Of a DNA stretch of 64,000 nt, positions 1 to 12,665 are shown piece by piece. Positions within the stretch are counted from its first letter, which is position 1; each line of letters starts with the position of its first letter. The position numbers were made by a program, and so were the translations under genes. Source of the stretch: Panopea generosa (taxonomy: Eukaryota > Mollusca > Bivalvia > Adapedonta > Hiatellidae); assembly GCA_029582155.1 (NCBI GenBank), contig CM055899.1, positions 72,283,719 through 72,347,718 of the forward strand. Reading direction: 5' to 3'. The notes below the pieces were generated by a model. The model was not told the DNA's origin. It did no database searches and worked only from the letters and a program-made list of their open reading frames with translations.

Positions 1-17
1 TGCCGAGGGAAACACAG
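1..17 (+). CDS. ANKFY1: ANKFY1 exon, 3' end only
   Basis: The window opens in the last 17 bases of an exon that reads AEGNT and ends in a G before the donor GTAAGA. The single leftover base fits the AT that starts the next exon, restoring an Asp codon. The exon is too short to recognise by sequence; the call rests on the donor, the phase and the position. Confidence 0.6.
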
Positions 18-3000
18 GTAAGATACATATATATATATATATATATATATAAAAAGCAGGGCAACATTCGGTAGCGTTATACAACTAATAAATGTGTCAC
101 CTGGTGCCCTAAATTTATAGTGTAACGTGTTCTAATTTGAGGTTGAGCCAGTGTCCTGGAAAATAAATTTGCTAATGTAAGAAACATTCGCTATTACTGT
201 AAGCAGCCCTGATGTATAGACACGGTCTATGCCTTTCTCTATATAAGATAGAAAGATACAATATTTCAACTTTTTTGTCAAATAGTTTATTGAACTAAGC
301 ACAATTATTTATGTTATATGAATGTGTCCTGAGTAAAAAAAACAGATTGCATATATTGTATTAAAGGATAATTACTGGAACTATACATCATGTGACATCG
401 GGGCCCTGTAAGCTCAGGCGGTAGCCCGTCTGACTCAGTCTAGAGGTCATGAATTTGAATCCCAGCCTGGCAACAGTCTCTGTGATGATCAGTATACGAC
501 ATTGTATCTCATTGTTATTTGTCTCTCACTGATGATTCAATTGGGAAAGTTATCAGTTACTTACAGAGAGTAACTTTGTTACTATAAACAGATATCTGAT
601 ATTTGGTGTTGCACATGTATTTCAGTTTTGTTGTTGGCATATACAAATGGCAACGGTAACCTGTGCAGGGCAGTGGTACGTGCGGGATCACCTCTGGGGG
701 TCGTCAATAAACAAGGTTTAAGTGTGTTCAATGCTCCCGTAGCAACCAAACAACTCCTCTTTAAATTATTAGGCAAGTATTTACTTTGTTAACAATAAAT
801 TTGTTTATGTTCCACTGAAACAGAAAGTATTAAAATACTACATTGTATTTGTTGACACAAAAAATGTACATGTCATGGATTCAAATTTAGATCAGCCTGT
901 ATTTAGACATTCCTTGTGTGATTTTTATGGCTTTGAAATGTCTCACACATATATACTTGACAATAATATGTTTCTACTTTGAAGCCAGTTGATTGAAACA
1001 TGTCTCTGTTAAGACATTGTTTATTGATAAATCGATAATGATGTATAAAGTTTATCCTATGTTTACTCAGAAAGTATCCAAGCTAGGTTTGTGAAACTTT
1101 GCATTAGGATAGAGGGCAATAAGGAGATAAGATTTTTTTTTATTCAGTCATTCAAAAATTGTGGTTGCTATGGCAACAAAATTGAAAAATGAGAGATACA
1201 ATCTTGATCCTGTGGTTACACAAAAATATCTAAGCAACATTGGTGAAACTTAGAATGTGGATAGAGGGTAATGAAGAGATCATGCGCATCATTTCATTAC
1301 CTTTTCAGTCATAAAAAAATGTAAACCAATATGAGAATGTATGTATTGCTTGCAATACTCCAATGTCTTGTTTGTATATTATTACAGATATGTTATCCAA
1401 AGAGCCTCCTTGGAGTGATGGAGAAGTCTGTCTGGAATGTAACGTCAAATTTGGAATCAAAACTAGAAAGCATCATTGGTTAGTATATTAACTATACTAC
1501 CTAGCAGATTATCAAAACATTTGATATCAGTTCCTATTGTATGCCGACATTTTTCCAGATGTTTCGCTTCACAATTTAAACTGATCTTCGTTTAAAGTTT
1601 ACCTCAGTCATTTAAACTGATATATGTCCAAGTCCAACCACCACCTTTAAACCTACTGTAAACAGGTCTGCCACCACCATTCAAACTGACTAGCTGATGT
1701 CTGCCTTCAACACTAAAACTAACCTCCATCTACAGTCTGTCTCCACTAGCAAATGACCTTATCCTAAATCCACCTTTAAAAGGAAAAACTGACAGTCATC
1801 AGAATTGGGTCATTCACCATTTGAATTTATCTGGAACTGAGCTTTGCCTCCACAACTAAAACTGACCTTGAACTGAGGTCTGATGCCACAGTTATAACTT
1901 ACCTTGATCTGGCATCTGCCCCCACCATTAAAACTTACCTTGAACTGAGGTCTGACGCCACAGTTAAAACTAACCTGGATTTGGCATCTACTCCCACAAT
2001 TGTAACTTACCTTGAACTGAGGCCTGACACAACAGTTAAAACTTACCTGTCTCTGGTGTCTGCCCCCCACAATTAAACCTTGCCTTGAACTGAGGTCTGA
2101 CGCCACAGTTCAAACTTACCTGGATCTGGCATCTGCCCGCCACAATTAAAACTAACCTGGATCTGGCATCTGCCCCCCACATATAAAACTTACCTGGATC
2201 TGGCGTCTGTTCCACACATATAAAACTAACCTGGATCTGATGTCTGCCACCCACAATTAAAACTTACCTGGATCTGGGGTCTGCCACCCACATATAAAAC
2301 TTATCTGGATCTGGCATCTGCCCCCACATATAAAACTTACCTGGATCTGGTGTCTGCCCCCCTTCCCCCCCCCCCCCACCCACATATAAAACTTTCCTGG
2401 ATCTGGCATCTGTCCCCCCCCCCCTTCCCCCCTCCCCCCCTTCCCCATATAAAACTTACCTGGATCTGATGTCTGCCCCCCACATATAAAACTTACCTGG
2501 ATCTGGCGTCTGCCCCCCATATATAAAACTTAACTGGATCTGATGTCTGCCCCCCACATATAAAACTTACCTGGATCTGGCGTCTGCCCCCCACATATGA
2601 AACTTACTGCCTCTTTGATCTGCCTCAACTCAAGCTGACATGTTGTCATCCGAGGTCTGCCTTTATCATATAACTAACCTGCAGCTAAGATTTGCCTCCA
2701 CGATATCCTCCAACCATTAAATCCTAACTGAAGTCTGCCTCCACTTAATAAATTGGCCTGCAACTTTCTCAATTATTTAAACCGGCATGCATTTGAATTG
2801 ATCCTCCACCATTAAAAATCACCTCAAATTGAGGTCTGACTGCACTATTAAAATATATCAACATCTGAGATAAGCCTCCATCAGCCCAAACACTGCTGGT
2901 TTGTATACACATATCAATTTGAATCATGTATGAAATAAGTACTTCAAATTTATTGATAAATTTTGTGTATGATGTATCATTCTATCACCAAATATGATTG

Positions 3001-4504
3001 TCGTTCAAGAAATGTGTTCAAGAATGTTTCAAAGCATTATTGCCACACTGATTATGCACTATAGCGACATCATGTGATATCTGGAACTGATGTAGGTATG
3101 AACATGATGGCTCAAATTGCTTTGTGAAAATTACTTGTGTAAACAAAAATATAATTATATTGTCCAAGCTGATCATTGTAAAATTATAATAGTGATGGTT
3201 GTTTTTACCTTCATCTTAATGTGGGGAAACCATATGTGGCACTGTTGCAGGGAAAACCAAATGTGGCACCTGTTGTGGGGAAAACCATATGTGGCACCTG
3301 TTGCGGGGAAAACCAAATGTGGCACCTGTTGCGGGGAAAACCAAATGTGGCTCCTGTTGTTTGGAAAACCAAATATGGCACCTGTTGTGGGGAAAACCAA
3401 ATGTGATACCTGTTGTGGGGAAACCAAACTAAAACCTGTTGTGGGAAAACCGAATCTAAAACCTATTGTGGGAAAACCATTGTAAAACAAAATATTAAAC
3501 ATATTGTGTAGAAAACCAAATACACAACCTATCATGTGGAAAACCAAATATACCTATTGTGGGAAAACTAAATGTGGAACATATAGTGTGGAAATATACA
3601 ACCTATTGTGGGGAAAACCAAATATAAAACCTTTTGTGGGGAAAATCAAATATAAAACCTATTGTGGGGAAACCAATGTAAAACCGAATGTTAAACATAT
3701 TGTATAGAAAACCCAATACACAACCTATCGTGGGGAAAACCAAATGTGACACTTGTTGTGGGGGAAACTAAACCTAAAACCTATTGTGGGAAAATATGTC
3801 TAAAACCTATTGTGGGAAAACCAATGTAAAACCTATTGTGGGTAAAATTAAATACACCTTTTGTGGGGGAAACCAAATGCTAGTATAAAACCTATTGAGG
3901 GAAAACCAAATGTTAAACATATGTGTGGAAAATCAAATACACAACCTATTGTGTGGAAAACCAAATACATCTGTTGTGGGAAAACTAAATGTGGAACATA
4001 TAGTGTGGAAATATACAACCTTGTGTGGGAAAAACCAAATATGAAGCCTATTGTTGGGAAAACCAAACCTTAAATCTATTGTTGGAAAACCTATTGTGCG
4101 GAAAACCAAATGCAAAACCTATTGTGGGGAAAACCAAATACAAAACCTGTTGTGGGAAAACTAAATGCACAACCTATTGTGTGGTAAACCAGATATAAAT
4201 CTATTGTGGGGAAAACAGAAAATAAAATCTATTTTGGGGAAAACCAAATACAAACCTATTGTAAGGAAAACAAAATGCAAAACGTGTTGTTGGGAAAACC
4301 AAATGTGAAATCTGTTCTGGACTAAGTCTGTTATTGTAATCTCATAAAATGTATGTTTTTGTTCATTTCAGTCGACATTGTGGTCGCTTACTGTGTTCAA
4401 AGTGTTCATCTAAAGACATGCCCATAGTGAAATATAATCTCCCTAAGCCTGTACGAGTTTGTGATGTGTGCTTTGATGTACTTTCTCTTGGAGGTTGTTT
4501 TTGA
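1..4504 (+). CDS. ANKFY1: ANKFY1 (rabankyrin-5) homologue, 3' end of the gene
   Basis: This is the C-terminal end of a rabankyrin-5 homologue, joined from 1-17, 1388-1478 and 4372-4504. In the known family an N-terminal BTB domain and many ankyrin repeats precede a C-terminal FYVE zinc finger that binds PI3P; the protein is a Rab5 effector on early endosomes and macropinosomes. Only the FYVE end is visible here. It shows PPWSDG, the C-x2-C pair in CLECNVKFG, the basic ligand motif RKHHCRHCG, C-x2-C in LLCSKCSS, and RVCDVCFD. The final residues FDVLSLGGCF closely match the vertebrate C-terminus as I remember it (FDVLTLGG..). Exon phases agree: AC ACA G + AT, then TG + T, giving the Cys of the HHC motif. 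The rest of the gene lies before position 1. The alternative, another FYVE protein, is unlikely given the matching tail. Confidence 0.92.
397..590 (+). mobile_element. tRNA-derived SINE, family S1, plus orientation
   Basis: A tRNA-like head (GTAAGCTCAGGCGGTAGCC resembling box A, GAATTTGAATCCC resembling box B) is followed by the family body CTCTGTGATGATCAGTATAC and TTATCAGTTAC. The same body occurs near 9570, 50065-50365 (minus) and 53930-54185. It lies in an ANKFY1 intron. Confidence 0.75.
1388..1478 (+). CDS. ANKFY1: ANKFY1 penultimate exon, first half of FYVE
   Basis: The exon lies between the acceptor TATTACAG and the donor GTTAGT. It reads MLSKEPPWSDG, then the first zinc ligands in CLECNVKFG, and ends within RKHHC. 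It carries the WxxD-like entry and the basic patch that contacts PI3P in FYVE domains. Confidence 0.92.
1805..2620. repeat. Minisatellite of about 36 bp in the FYVE intron of ANKFY1
   Basis: More than 20 degenerate copies of a unit like AAAACTTACCTGGATCTGGC followed by ATCTGCCCCCCACATAT. A 36-base period is a multiple of three, so the minus strand shows false open frames with a 12-residue repeat. Two long C tracts (about 2361-2377 and 2416-2445) interrupt the array. Confidence 0.9.
3225..4320. repeat. Minisatellite of 27-28 bp in the same ANKFY1 intron
   Basis: Roughly 35-40 degenerate copies of a unit such as GTGGGGAAAACCAAATGTGG plus CACCTGTT. It ends about 50 bases before the last exon's acceptor. 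The unit is unrelated in sequence to the 36-bp array upstream. Open frames on both strands here are repeat artefacts. Confidence 0.9.
4372..4504 (+). CDS. ANKFY1: ANKFY1 last coding exon, second half of FYVE and stop
   Basis: The exon starts after the acceptor TTTCATTTCAG and reads RHCGRLLCSKCSSKD, then KPVRVCDVCFDVLSLGGCF and the stop TGA at 4502-4504. It supplies the remaining zinc ligands and the RVC motif. The next 300 bases have no long open frame and contain a polyadenylation-like AATAAA at 4823-4828. Confidence 0.93.
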
Positions 4505-7362
4505 AGCACCTTGGTTGATGTTACAGTTTCGAGATTTCCTAAGGAAAAACTGATACCAAACTATGTGGTATATCGTAGATGAATATTGCAGAAAACATGC
4601 AAGTAAAATCAAAAGTTGTATCCATCATAATCCTGTGGTCATCTGAACATGAGTGTGTTTGTAGACAAAGGTTGTTACTAGAATTCTTTAATGCTCTTGA
4701 ATGAAGCCAAGATGGAGGTTGGACCTCTTGCTTTTAAGTGCTTCTTTGGACCAGTGGTCAGTGTTAACTTGTCTCTGCTTTCTGTAAAAGTGAAGCACAC
4801 AGCAAATGTGAGTAAGTTCTGCAAATAAAATCACAGCATCAAACAGTGTCACACAATTCATATTTCACATCAGTTTAGGACAACAGTGAGTTTTTTTTAT
4901 AAATCTGGTTGAAAAATAAAAATTGTAAATTTTGGAACCATAGAAAAAACATGTTATATTGAGTTTTGCATTATATTAGTGTTTGTTGTTATTGTAATGT
5001 TTACTTAATTTAAGCCAGTAACAAATCAGATTTATCACACAAATTATTATACAGTAAAGAATGACCTGTATTGAAATGACAGTGAATTATGATGTCTGGA
5101 AGTAAACTGATACACATGTAAATAACAACTTTGAGTTGTGACTCAGGAAATATAATAAGAAAGTGGTACTAGTTTTGTCTTTGACCTGCAACTTCTAATT
5201 GCTGTAGATTTCATTTTTGCCATCTGAAATATATTTGAATTTGCATTACCTTGTATACACATAACAGTTATAACATATTACAAGTATACAAAGTTTGGAC
5301 TTGTTTCACTAATGCTATAATAAATGAATTCTTTGATTTTCATCCCAACTTGTCCCTGTTAAACAGTCCAGATTGCAATTGTTTTAATATTTATTTTCTT
5401 GACAACTGGAACTAATTATTAAGCAAAACATCCCCACATTTTAAACTTTTAATCTTCATAATTCCCTGCCTAATATCACACTTCCTTTTTAATATTTGAA
5501 AAATAAAAATAAAATTTCACCACTGCCCCTACTTTGAAACAAATTTGGATTCAAATCTAGGAATTAGTTTATTATGGCCTAACTACCAACGTTTTATTTA
5601 CTTTTAAGCTTAGATTTTGAAGCCCCAAAAATCTAGAAATTCATTTTAATAGCTTCAACTAACGCCATCATATGAAATTTTGCAAGCCTGAGAAAATCAT
5701 TTTCATAGTAAATTTTATAATTGGCACAACTCTCCTGTAGGCGTCTGTTTGTGTTCATACAAAAATCTTAGATTTATGAAGGTTATTTATGGTCCCTGGC
5801 TCCTGTTTTACTAACATTACTTAAATACTTATATATAAGAAAAGCAGCTAGGTGATCATGATTTTAAACTGGTTCCAGTAAAACTGCATATGATTTCGTT
5901 GATATTGATTATATAATAGATGAGAAACCAGTCAAATTTAGGTTAAGTTTTTAAGTATTTAAGTAAGATATTGGTGAAACAGAAGCCTGGTTTCGAGGTT
6001 ATTTGTATCTAACACCAGACCCGATGTGACTAACATTTCAATTTTTGTATTAGAAAAAAGTGATGCAAGATATCCTGATCACATGTGCATTTTTAAATTA
6101 TGTAATGTATCGGATATATATTCTTATTAAGCAATAATTATTATATTATTAGAATTTTTTATTCTTAGTTGTTATTGTATGTGCCAATATTTCATAAATA
6201 TGACTACATTTATTGTTTGTGATACTTGAAATTGTATTTTTACAAAACGTTGTACATGTATATCTATTACATGGGATTTGTTGTATAAATGTATTACATG
6301 TTAAGACAAGACTTGTTATGTAAGGACGTGTTTTGTTTACATGAATATAATACATGTAAAGATAGGATGTGATTTGTTTACATGATGTAATACATGTAAA
6401 GATAGAATGTGATTTGTTTACATGAATATGTAGAAAATAGGACATTGTTTGTTTACTTGCATTTGTTACATGTGGAGGTACATGCAGACCTAAACATAGC
6501 CTTTCTCCTGAGGTTACAAGAAATAAAAGTGACATTTTCACTCTAGAACTTGTGAAACTTACTATGATTTCCATGCTTCATACATTTATCTTTAAAATGT
6601 GTTATATGTATAGTGCTATGAAAAATTACCAAAAGGAACTTTATGAAGGGCAGTCTATTTGAGAAATATTCCAAGAAAAAAAATTAGGCAAAAATCTTTT
6701 CAAACATTTGTTTAAACTACTTACCGTTTGTCAGTTTTATTAAATTGTATACAGACATATTAATTACATATATAGGAAGATAGGTATTGACTTTTATTTT
6801 TATCAGATGTTAAATTAGTCTGCTCTGACCTTTTATTTTCATTTTATATTCAAATTTGTTTGCCATAGTTTCAAAGGCACTTATCAGTTCCATTATAATA
6901 TGTGACCTTTTATGAAACAACACAATTTAAGAAATTCAGAGCTATTTAATTAAAGAATCTCAAAATGTTACAAAAATATTAAATACTCTGCTGTTGTTTG
7001 TGATAGATATTCAGTTGCCATGGTAACATATGCAAATTTGAGCAATAAACTTCTTGTGTAATAGCATCTGTGGTGATGTTAATGTCAATGTTTGTGTTGT
7101 TTTTTGTTGGAATAAATGGGGAATAATTTTATGAGTGCTTTACCAATATTGGAAATAAATGGAAAAGATAAAGTTTGCGAACATCATAAAGGCATGTTAT
7201 GGATTGTCTGTCAGTTGCTGTAAGTGTTGATGTTGTGGTTATCAATGAATTGGGGATTTTACAGGGAACCAATACAAAAATGTTAAATGACACCAAAAAG
7301 AAAATAGGTTCCAAACTTGCCCTTCAGGTACAATCAACAAACTGACAGTGTCACTTTCAATA
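4505..7362 (+). other. ANKFY1 3' UTR and gene-poor flank
   Basis: This begins at the ANKFY1 stop, so the first part is presumably 3' UTR, but the cleavage site cannot be fixed: AATAAA-type hexamers occur at 4823 and repeatedly later. I see no other exon. A MITE lies at 5798-5987 and three tandem units of about 50 bp (TACATGTAAAGATAGAATGT type) near 6290-6480 create a meaningless minus-strand open frame. Confidence 0.5.
5798..5987. mobile_element. MITE, family E, about 190 bp
   Basis: The two ends are inverted copies: GGCTCCTGTTTTACTAACAT on the left and, read on the minus strand, GGCTTCTGTTTCACCAATAT on the right, followed by a shared ACTTAAATACTT. There is no coding content. Two more copies lie in tandem at 12,666-13,075. 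Confidence 0.75.
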
Positions 7363-7811
7363 ATTTTAGCTCTACTGGCCAAGAAGGACATATATGATGG
7401 TGTGTTTTCTGTCATCCATTGTCAGTCGTACGTCGTATGTCGTCTGTTGTCCATTTGCAGCACTTTCTCTGAAACCACTAGGCCAATTAAACTCAAATTT
7501 CACATGGATGTTTCTATTGCGTAGGAGACTATACAGAAGATTTTTTTTTTTCAACCTGAAATTCAAGATGGCTGCCATTGCCAAAAATAGTCCAAAACTG
7601 AAAAAATCTTCTCATGAACGGCCTAACAGATTTTCAAAATGTTTATGTAATAATGATGACTAACTATAGTTTTGTTAGATTGTTCAAATGGTGTCCCTAG
7701 GGTTAAAAATGACCCCGTCCAGATGTTTCTATTGCATAGGAGAATTTCAAAAAGTGCTATGGCCACTATGAGTCAGTAGAGTGTCCTGAGGTCCTCTTGG
7801 GTCTCTTGTTT
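7363..7811 (-). mobile_element. Repeat family B, compact copy, minus orientation
   Basis: On the minus strand it begins AAACAAGAGACCCAAGAGGA with CTCTACTGACTCATAG and ends in GGCCAGTAGAGCTAAAA. It matches both ends of the long copies at 35.9-38.5 kb and 41.6-42.9 kb but has a body of only 449 bp, so it is the shortest complete-looking member. The open frames across it are not genes. Confidence 0.8.
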
Positions 7812-9569
7812 GCCTGTTACAACATGCATGAGCTAGAGGACCTATTCTTGACATCACTCTAGACTGACCTAAAATGGCTTCCATGTTGTGGCTATGGTTT
7901 GTAAAAGAAAGGGGCAGTGTTAAAATGTACGGCATATATACCTGTATTTATTTTTGTTTGAAAGGTAAATGATTGCTATTATATGTATATCCAATTATAT
8001 TTGGAGAGAGAGGTGGAGGAGAAATATTTTATAGCCTAAATGTCTGGCTGTGCGTCTGTCTGCCCGTCTATCACAAATCATAGGGATCAAAGGGTGTTTT
8101 AAATAATTTGGTACAAATTTATGCCATATTAAGACAAAGTCCAGAATGCACCTTCCAATCTTGGCAGCGGAGGTCAGGTGATGTGGTAAGTATTTATGAC
8201 TAGTAACTGCATTTAACCTGGGGCAAGGACTGTGAGAAAGGAGATGGGGATACATATATTTTAAGTGACTAAAAAACAATTACCGGTACTTGTATCTAGT
8301 TACACTTTGACAGTATGTTGTTTTAGTCTATAGATTGGGCATATATACCTAATGGCTTAATATTGATATATGTATTTGCCATTGTCAGCTGCTGTTGTTT
8401 CGTATCTTGAATAAAAGTTTGTCTTTTTAAAAGAAATTGCTTTAAAAACTTAACTTGTAGATTTTTTTAAATGACAACTTTATAACAGAAGTTTACAACT
8501 TTATAATAAAATTTTACAATTTATTAAAAAATCGATTTTAAGGTTTTATTTATGTCATTTATTATACTAGCTTTATGAATATGCCTAGCAAAAATAGATT
8601 TTGTTTTATATACAATTACATAATAATATTTTTTCAGTCTTAGTAAAACTGCGCATTTATATAAAACATCATATATTATGAATATTCCCTTCTATAACTA
8701 ATACATGTATTGTATTTTGTCTCTAGTGTAAAATAGTTTAATTTTGTTGACCAAATACTAAATATCGGCCCGCGATAAAGACACTCATTGGCCAGTATCG
8801 TGTTATGCTTTAATATTGGTGAATAAAATGGAAAATGAAGACCTTTGTATTAACAAATTTCTCACAAAAAAGATAAACTACAAGTATGGATCAACCATTA
8901 TTTTGGAATGGGACCTTCCTCTTTGTGATTCATTAAACTTTCCATTATTTACTGAACAGAAAATTATAGGTGATGTGTCTTTACGAGCAGTTTTGATAAA
9001 GTATCACTGGAAACTATTTCTGAAAATTTACATATTTACATGATGTAGGTATGAATTATACATTATATTATAGGTTACTGAATGCCAAAACAACGAGTCC
9101 CTAACTAATATTTCTCCATACACGTTCAGTAACCTTTTTATTGTATACTTTCATATTGTTCAGGATTGTTAACAATCATTTAATGATATTTTTTTCTATA
9201 AATTGATCATATAAATATCAATTTGGTTACAACCATCATACTAGTATAACGTAACTGACTTTACTGAATTCATAAAGCATGTTAATTATTTCTTATTTCT
9301 TAACTATGCAGTTACAGATAGCAATACTAATATTAATACCTTCATATGGGTATATGAATATGTTCATCAGTGTAAATTTTATTTGATATGTAAACACAAG
9401 TGTAATTTGATTTTGTCATTGCTGCATGTCTCATAAACTAGCACTTCCTGTACAGATAAAAGTTAACTAATTATAGTCTGATATTACGGTAACTTCTTTT
9501 TTTCATTGAGTTCGACATCTTCTGCTCAAGAATATTGTTGATTTTAAAGGGACGCTCGGCGATTTTGAT
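7812..9569. other. Stretch without recognisable gene
   Basis: AT-rich DNA with no splice-flanked open frame or recognisable domain. The 75-codon frame at 8816-9043 lacks exon signals and resembles no family I know. Confidence 0.5.
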
Positions 9570-9735
9570 CAGTTTTAAATTGCGTCTCATTGTCATTTAT
9601 ATCTCACTGCTGGGAAGTGAGAAAGTTATCAGTTACTACAGAGATGAGTGTGCTCATGTATTGGTAACCTTCCAGGATCCCAGCATAGAGTGGTTGGGAC
9701 AACTGAAAATTATATACAGCATGATATAAAGGTAA
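9570..9735 (+). mobile_element. SINE family S1, 5'-truncated copy
   Basis: It carries the family body (GTCTCATTGTCATTTATATC, GTTATCAGTTACTACAGAGA, GATCCCAGCATAGAGTGGTT) without the tRNA-like head. 5' truncation is usual for retroposed copies. Confidence 0.65.
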
Positions 9736-10873
9736 TATGTATCAAGATTGAATTGATACTTAAATTTGGTTTGAACTTTGCTGCATGTCCCTTTAAAGTA
9801 CAAAGCAAAACAGAGTTATGTTTCTTTGTATGTGTACATGAAATGAAGGCAAGGCAATAATAATTTTTTTTTTATAAATGTATACAAATATATGAAATGA
9901 AGGTACAGTCATTATTTTTAATCATTGATTGTCAATATGTCATAATTGAACTGTTTACTGAATATGGTATTTTTGTTTCAAAAGGTTTATTTTATAAAAA
10001 AACCTCTTGTAAAAACCAAGAACAAATATTTAATATGTGCAATATTTCTTACATGAGCTTGCTTTTTTTATTTTCATGCATAAAATACGTCATTCTGCTC
10101 TAAAAATCATTTATAATTAAAAAGGAATAATGGGAAAAACAGAAAAAAATATCATGTTTTAACACTTTAGAGTCATCTTGATATAATTTGTCATCTTGAT
10201 TTATGCTAAAAATAATAGACACCATTTTTTTCTTATTTTTGGGAGATAAGAAATTGTTCTGAGTATATTTTCTCCATATTCAAAATAAAAAAAAACACCT
10301 GAATTTTTAACACCTGCAAACTGATTTCCAGAAAATATTGTTTCAGACATTCCGTGTGATATATCTTTACATACTTTTGTATTTGTAGAAATACACATAA
10401 TAATGTGTAATTTGTTCCTTAACAGATACCAATATAATATGATAATACTTTTATATTTGTGCCTGTGAAACTGTTGACTGTTATTTATTAACCAAGTGTT
10501 TAATAATATCAAGTATAATGACTTGTAATTCTCTCATCCTCTACATTTAGAATATTTGGTCCATAAGTATGGGTTCTTTTAGTACAATATACTGTCAACA
10601 TATATACATATTCCAGATTTTATTTTAAATCCATGTGGTTCCTAACAAAAGAGTGAGTATGCAACATCCTGGAGACAAGTAGAGTGAATGAATGAATGAA
10701 TTTGTTATTATGGGGTTTTACAGCACATTTACAAAGGAAGGAAGATTCCAGGTTCATTCTCTACTTACAAAAAAATGAATAAACATACAAATTGAAAAAA
10801 ACTTGAACACATCAACAAATGAATATACATAATGAACCAGAAGCTTGATACCTGCAGAACTGCAAAGTTTCAG

Positions 10874-11992
10874 CAAGTTCTATCTAGATACTCTCTTTGT
10901 TGCCACTCCTGGTGTACATGAGCTACCATTGCCAAGTTCTATCTAGATACTCACTCTGTTGCCACTCCTGATGTACATGAGCTACCATTGCCAAGTTCTA
11001 TCTAGATACTTATTTGTTGCCACTCCTGATGTACATGAGCTACCATTGCCAAGTTCTATCTAGATACTTATTTGTTGCCACTCCTGACGTACATGAGCTA
11101 CCATTGCCAAGTTCTATCTAGATACTCACTTTGTTGCCACTCCTGATGTAAATGAGCTATCATTGCCATGTTCTATCTAAATACTGATTTGTTGCCACTC
11201 CTGATGTACATGAGCTACCATTGACAAGTTCTATCTAGATACTCACTTTGTTGCCACTCCTGATGTACATGAGCTACCATTGCCAAGTTCTATCTAGATA
11301 CTCACTTTGTTGCTACTCCTGATGTACATGAGCTACCATTGCCAAGTTCTATCTAGATACTCACTTTGTTGCAACTTCTGATGTACATGAGCTACCATTG
11401 CCAAGTTCCATCTAGATACTCACTTTGTTGCCACTCCTGGTGTACATGAGCTACCATTGCCAAGGTCCATCTAGATACTCACTTTGTTGCCACTCCTGGT
11501 GTACATGAGCTACCATTGCCAAGTTCTATCTAGATACTCACTTTGTTGCAACTTCTGATGTACATGAGCTACCATTGCCAAGTTCTATCTAGATACTCAC
11601 TTTATTGCCACTCCTGATGTACATGAGCTACCATTGACAAGTTCTATCTAGATACTCACTTTGTTGTCACTCCTGATGTACATGAGCTACCATTGCCATG
11701 GTCCATCTAGATACTCACTGTGTTGCCACTCCTGATGTACATGAGCTACCATTGACAAGTTCTATCTAGATACTCACTGTGTTGCTACTCCTGATGTACA
11801 TGAGCTACCATTGCCAAGTTCTATCTAGATACTCACTTTGTTGCAACTTCTGATGTACATGAGCTACCATTGACAAGTTCTATCTAGATACTCACTGTGT
11901 TGCCACTCCTGATGTACATGAGCTACCATTGCCAAGTTCTATCTAGATACTCACTTTGTTGCAACTTCTGATGTACATGAGCTACCATTGCT
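10874..11992. repeat. 59-bp satellite, about 19 copies
   Basis: Tandem copies of a 59-base unit containing AAGTTCTATCTAGATACTCA, CTTTGTTGCCACTCCTGATG and TACATGAGCTACCATTGCC. Copies differ by only a few substitutions; variants such as TTGCAACTTC and TTGACAAG recur, so some copies arose by multi-unit duplication. No stable open frame runs through it. Confidence 0.95.
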
Positions 11993-12665
11993 CACCTTAA
12001 AACCACACAAGGGTTGGTAATTTAATCACAATAATAAATGCAATAAAAAATGAGAAATGGACATTGCACCCATTTCGGAGGGTTCCTACCCCACTGCAAA
12101 GATTGACTGTGATACTATTATTATTGGAATGATCCGAATCACACAGGTGACACCCAGTAGAATTCAAAATAGTAGGTCAAAATCATGTCTGTGCGATGTA
12201 TGGTTATAAAAAGTGTGGTTAAATGGTCTAGCGTTGTATATGTAGGTTAGTTGCATTGGATGTTAGTAAATGTGACATATAGAGAGAAGTCTGCTGTTCT
12301 GGGGTGCCCATAATTATCATATATTTTATAAAAACATTGAAGAATGTATCTATAATGGTGAGTGCAGTCGCTCACGAGTTTAATAAACCTTTTGCTGTCT
12401 GTACAAATTTCTTCGCCAAAACACGACTTTAGATTGCAATGGGGATGGTGATATTCATAAGGTGTGGTTGAGATATGACAATGTGACCACAAATTTGTCT
12501 ACTGTTTAAACAAACAATACACAAGAAAAAGGTGATGGAAAATAATTCTTTAAGAGGAAAAAATGTGTTTATTTGATATCTCATACTTAAATTGACCACA
12601 GTTATACCAGTAATGCTGTATTGAACAAAAAATTATTTGCCATTATCATAAGTAGCCACTTATTA

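Noticed and set aside
1810-2520. Minus-strand frames with a 12-residue repeat (QIQVSFIC)
   Set aside because: A 36-bp minisatellite is a multiple of three and stays open by chance; no conserved protein resembles it.
3117-4115. Plus- and minus-strand frames of 60-124 codons with KPNVAPVVGK-like repeats
   Set aside because: They follow the 27-28-bp minisatellite in the ANKFY1 intron.
6149-6574. 141-codon minus-strand frame
   Set aside because: It runs through tandem ACATGTAAAGATAGAATGTG-like units and has no recognisable domain or splice context.
8816-9043. 75-codon plus-strand frame starting MVNKMENEDL
   Set aside because: Isolated, AT-driven composition, no splice context, no recognisable family.
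10874-11992. CRISPR-like regular array
   Set aside because: The 59-bp units are contiguous with no unique spacers, in a eukaryotic context.
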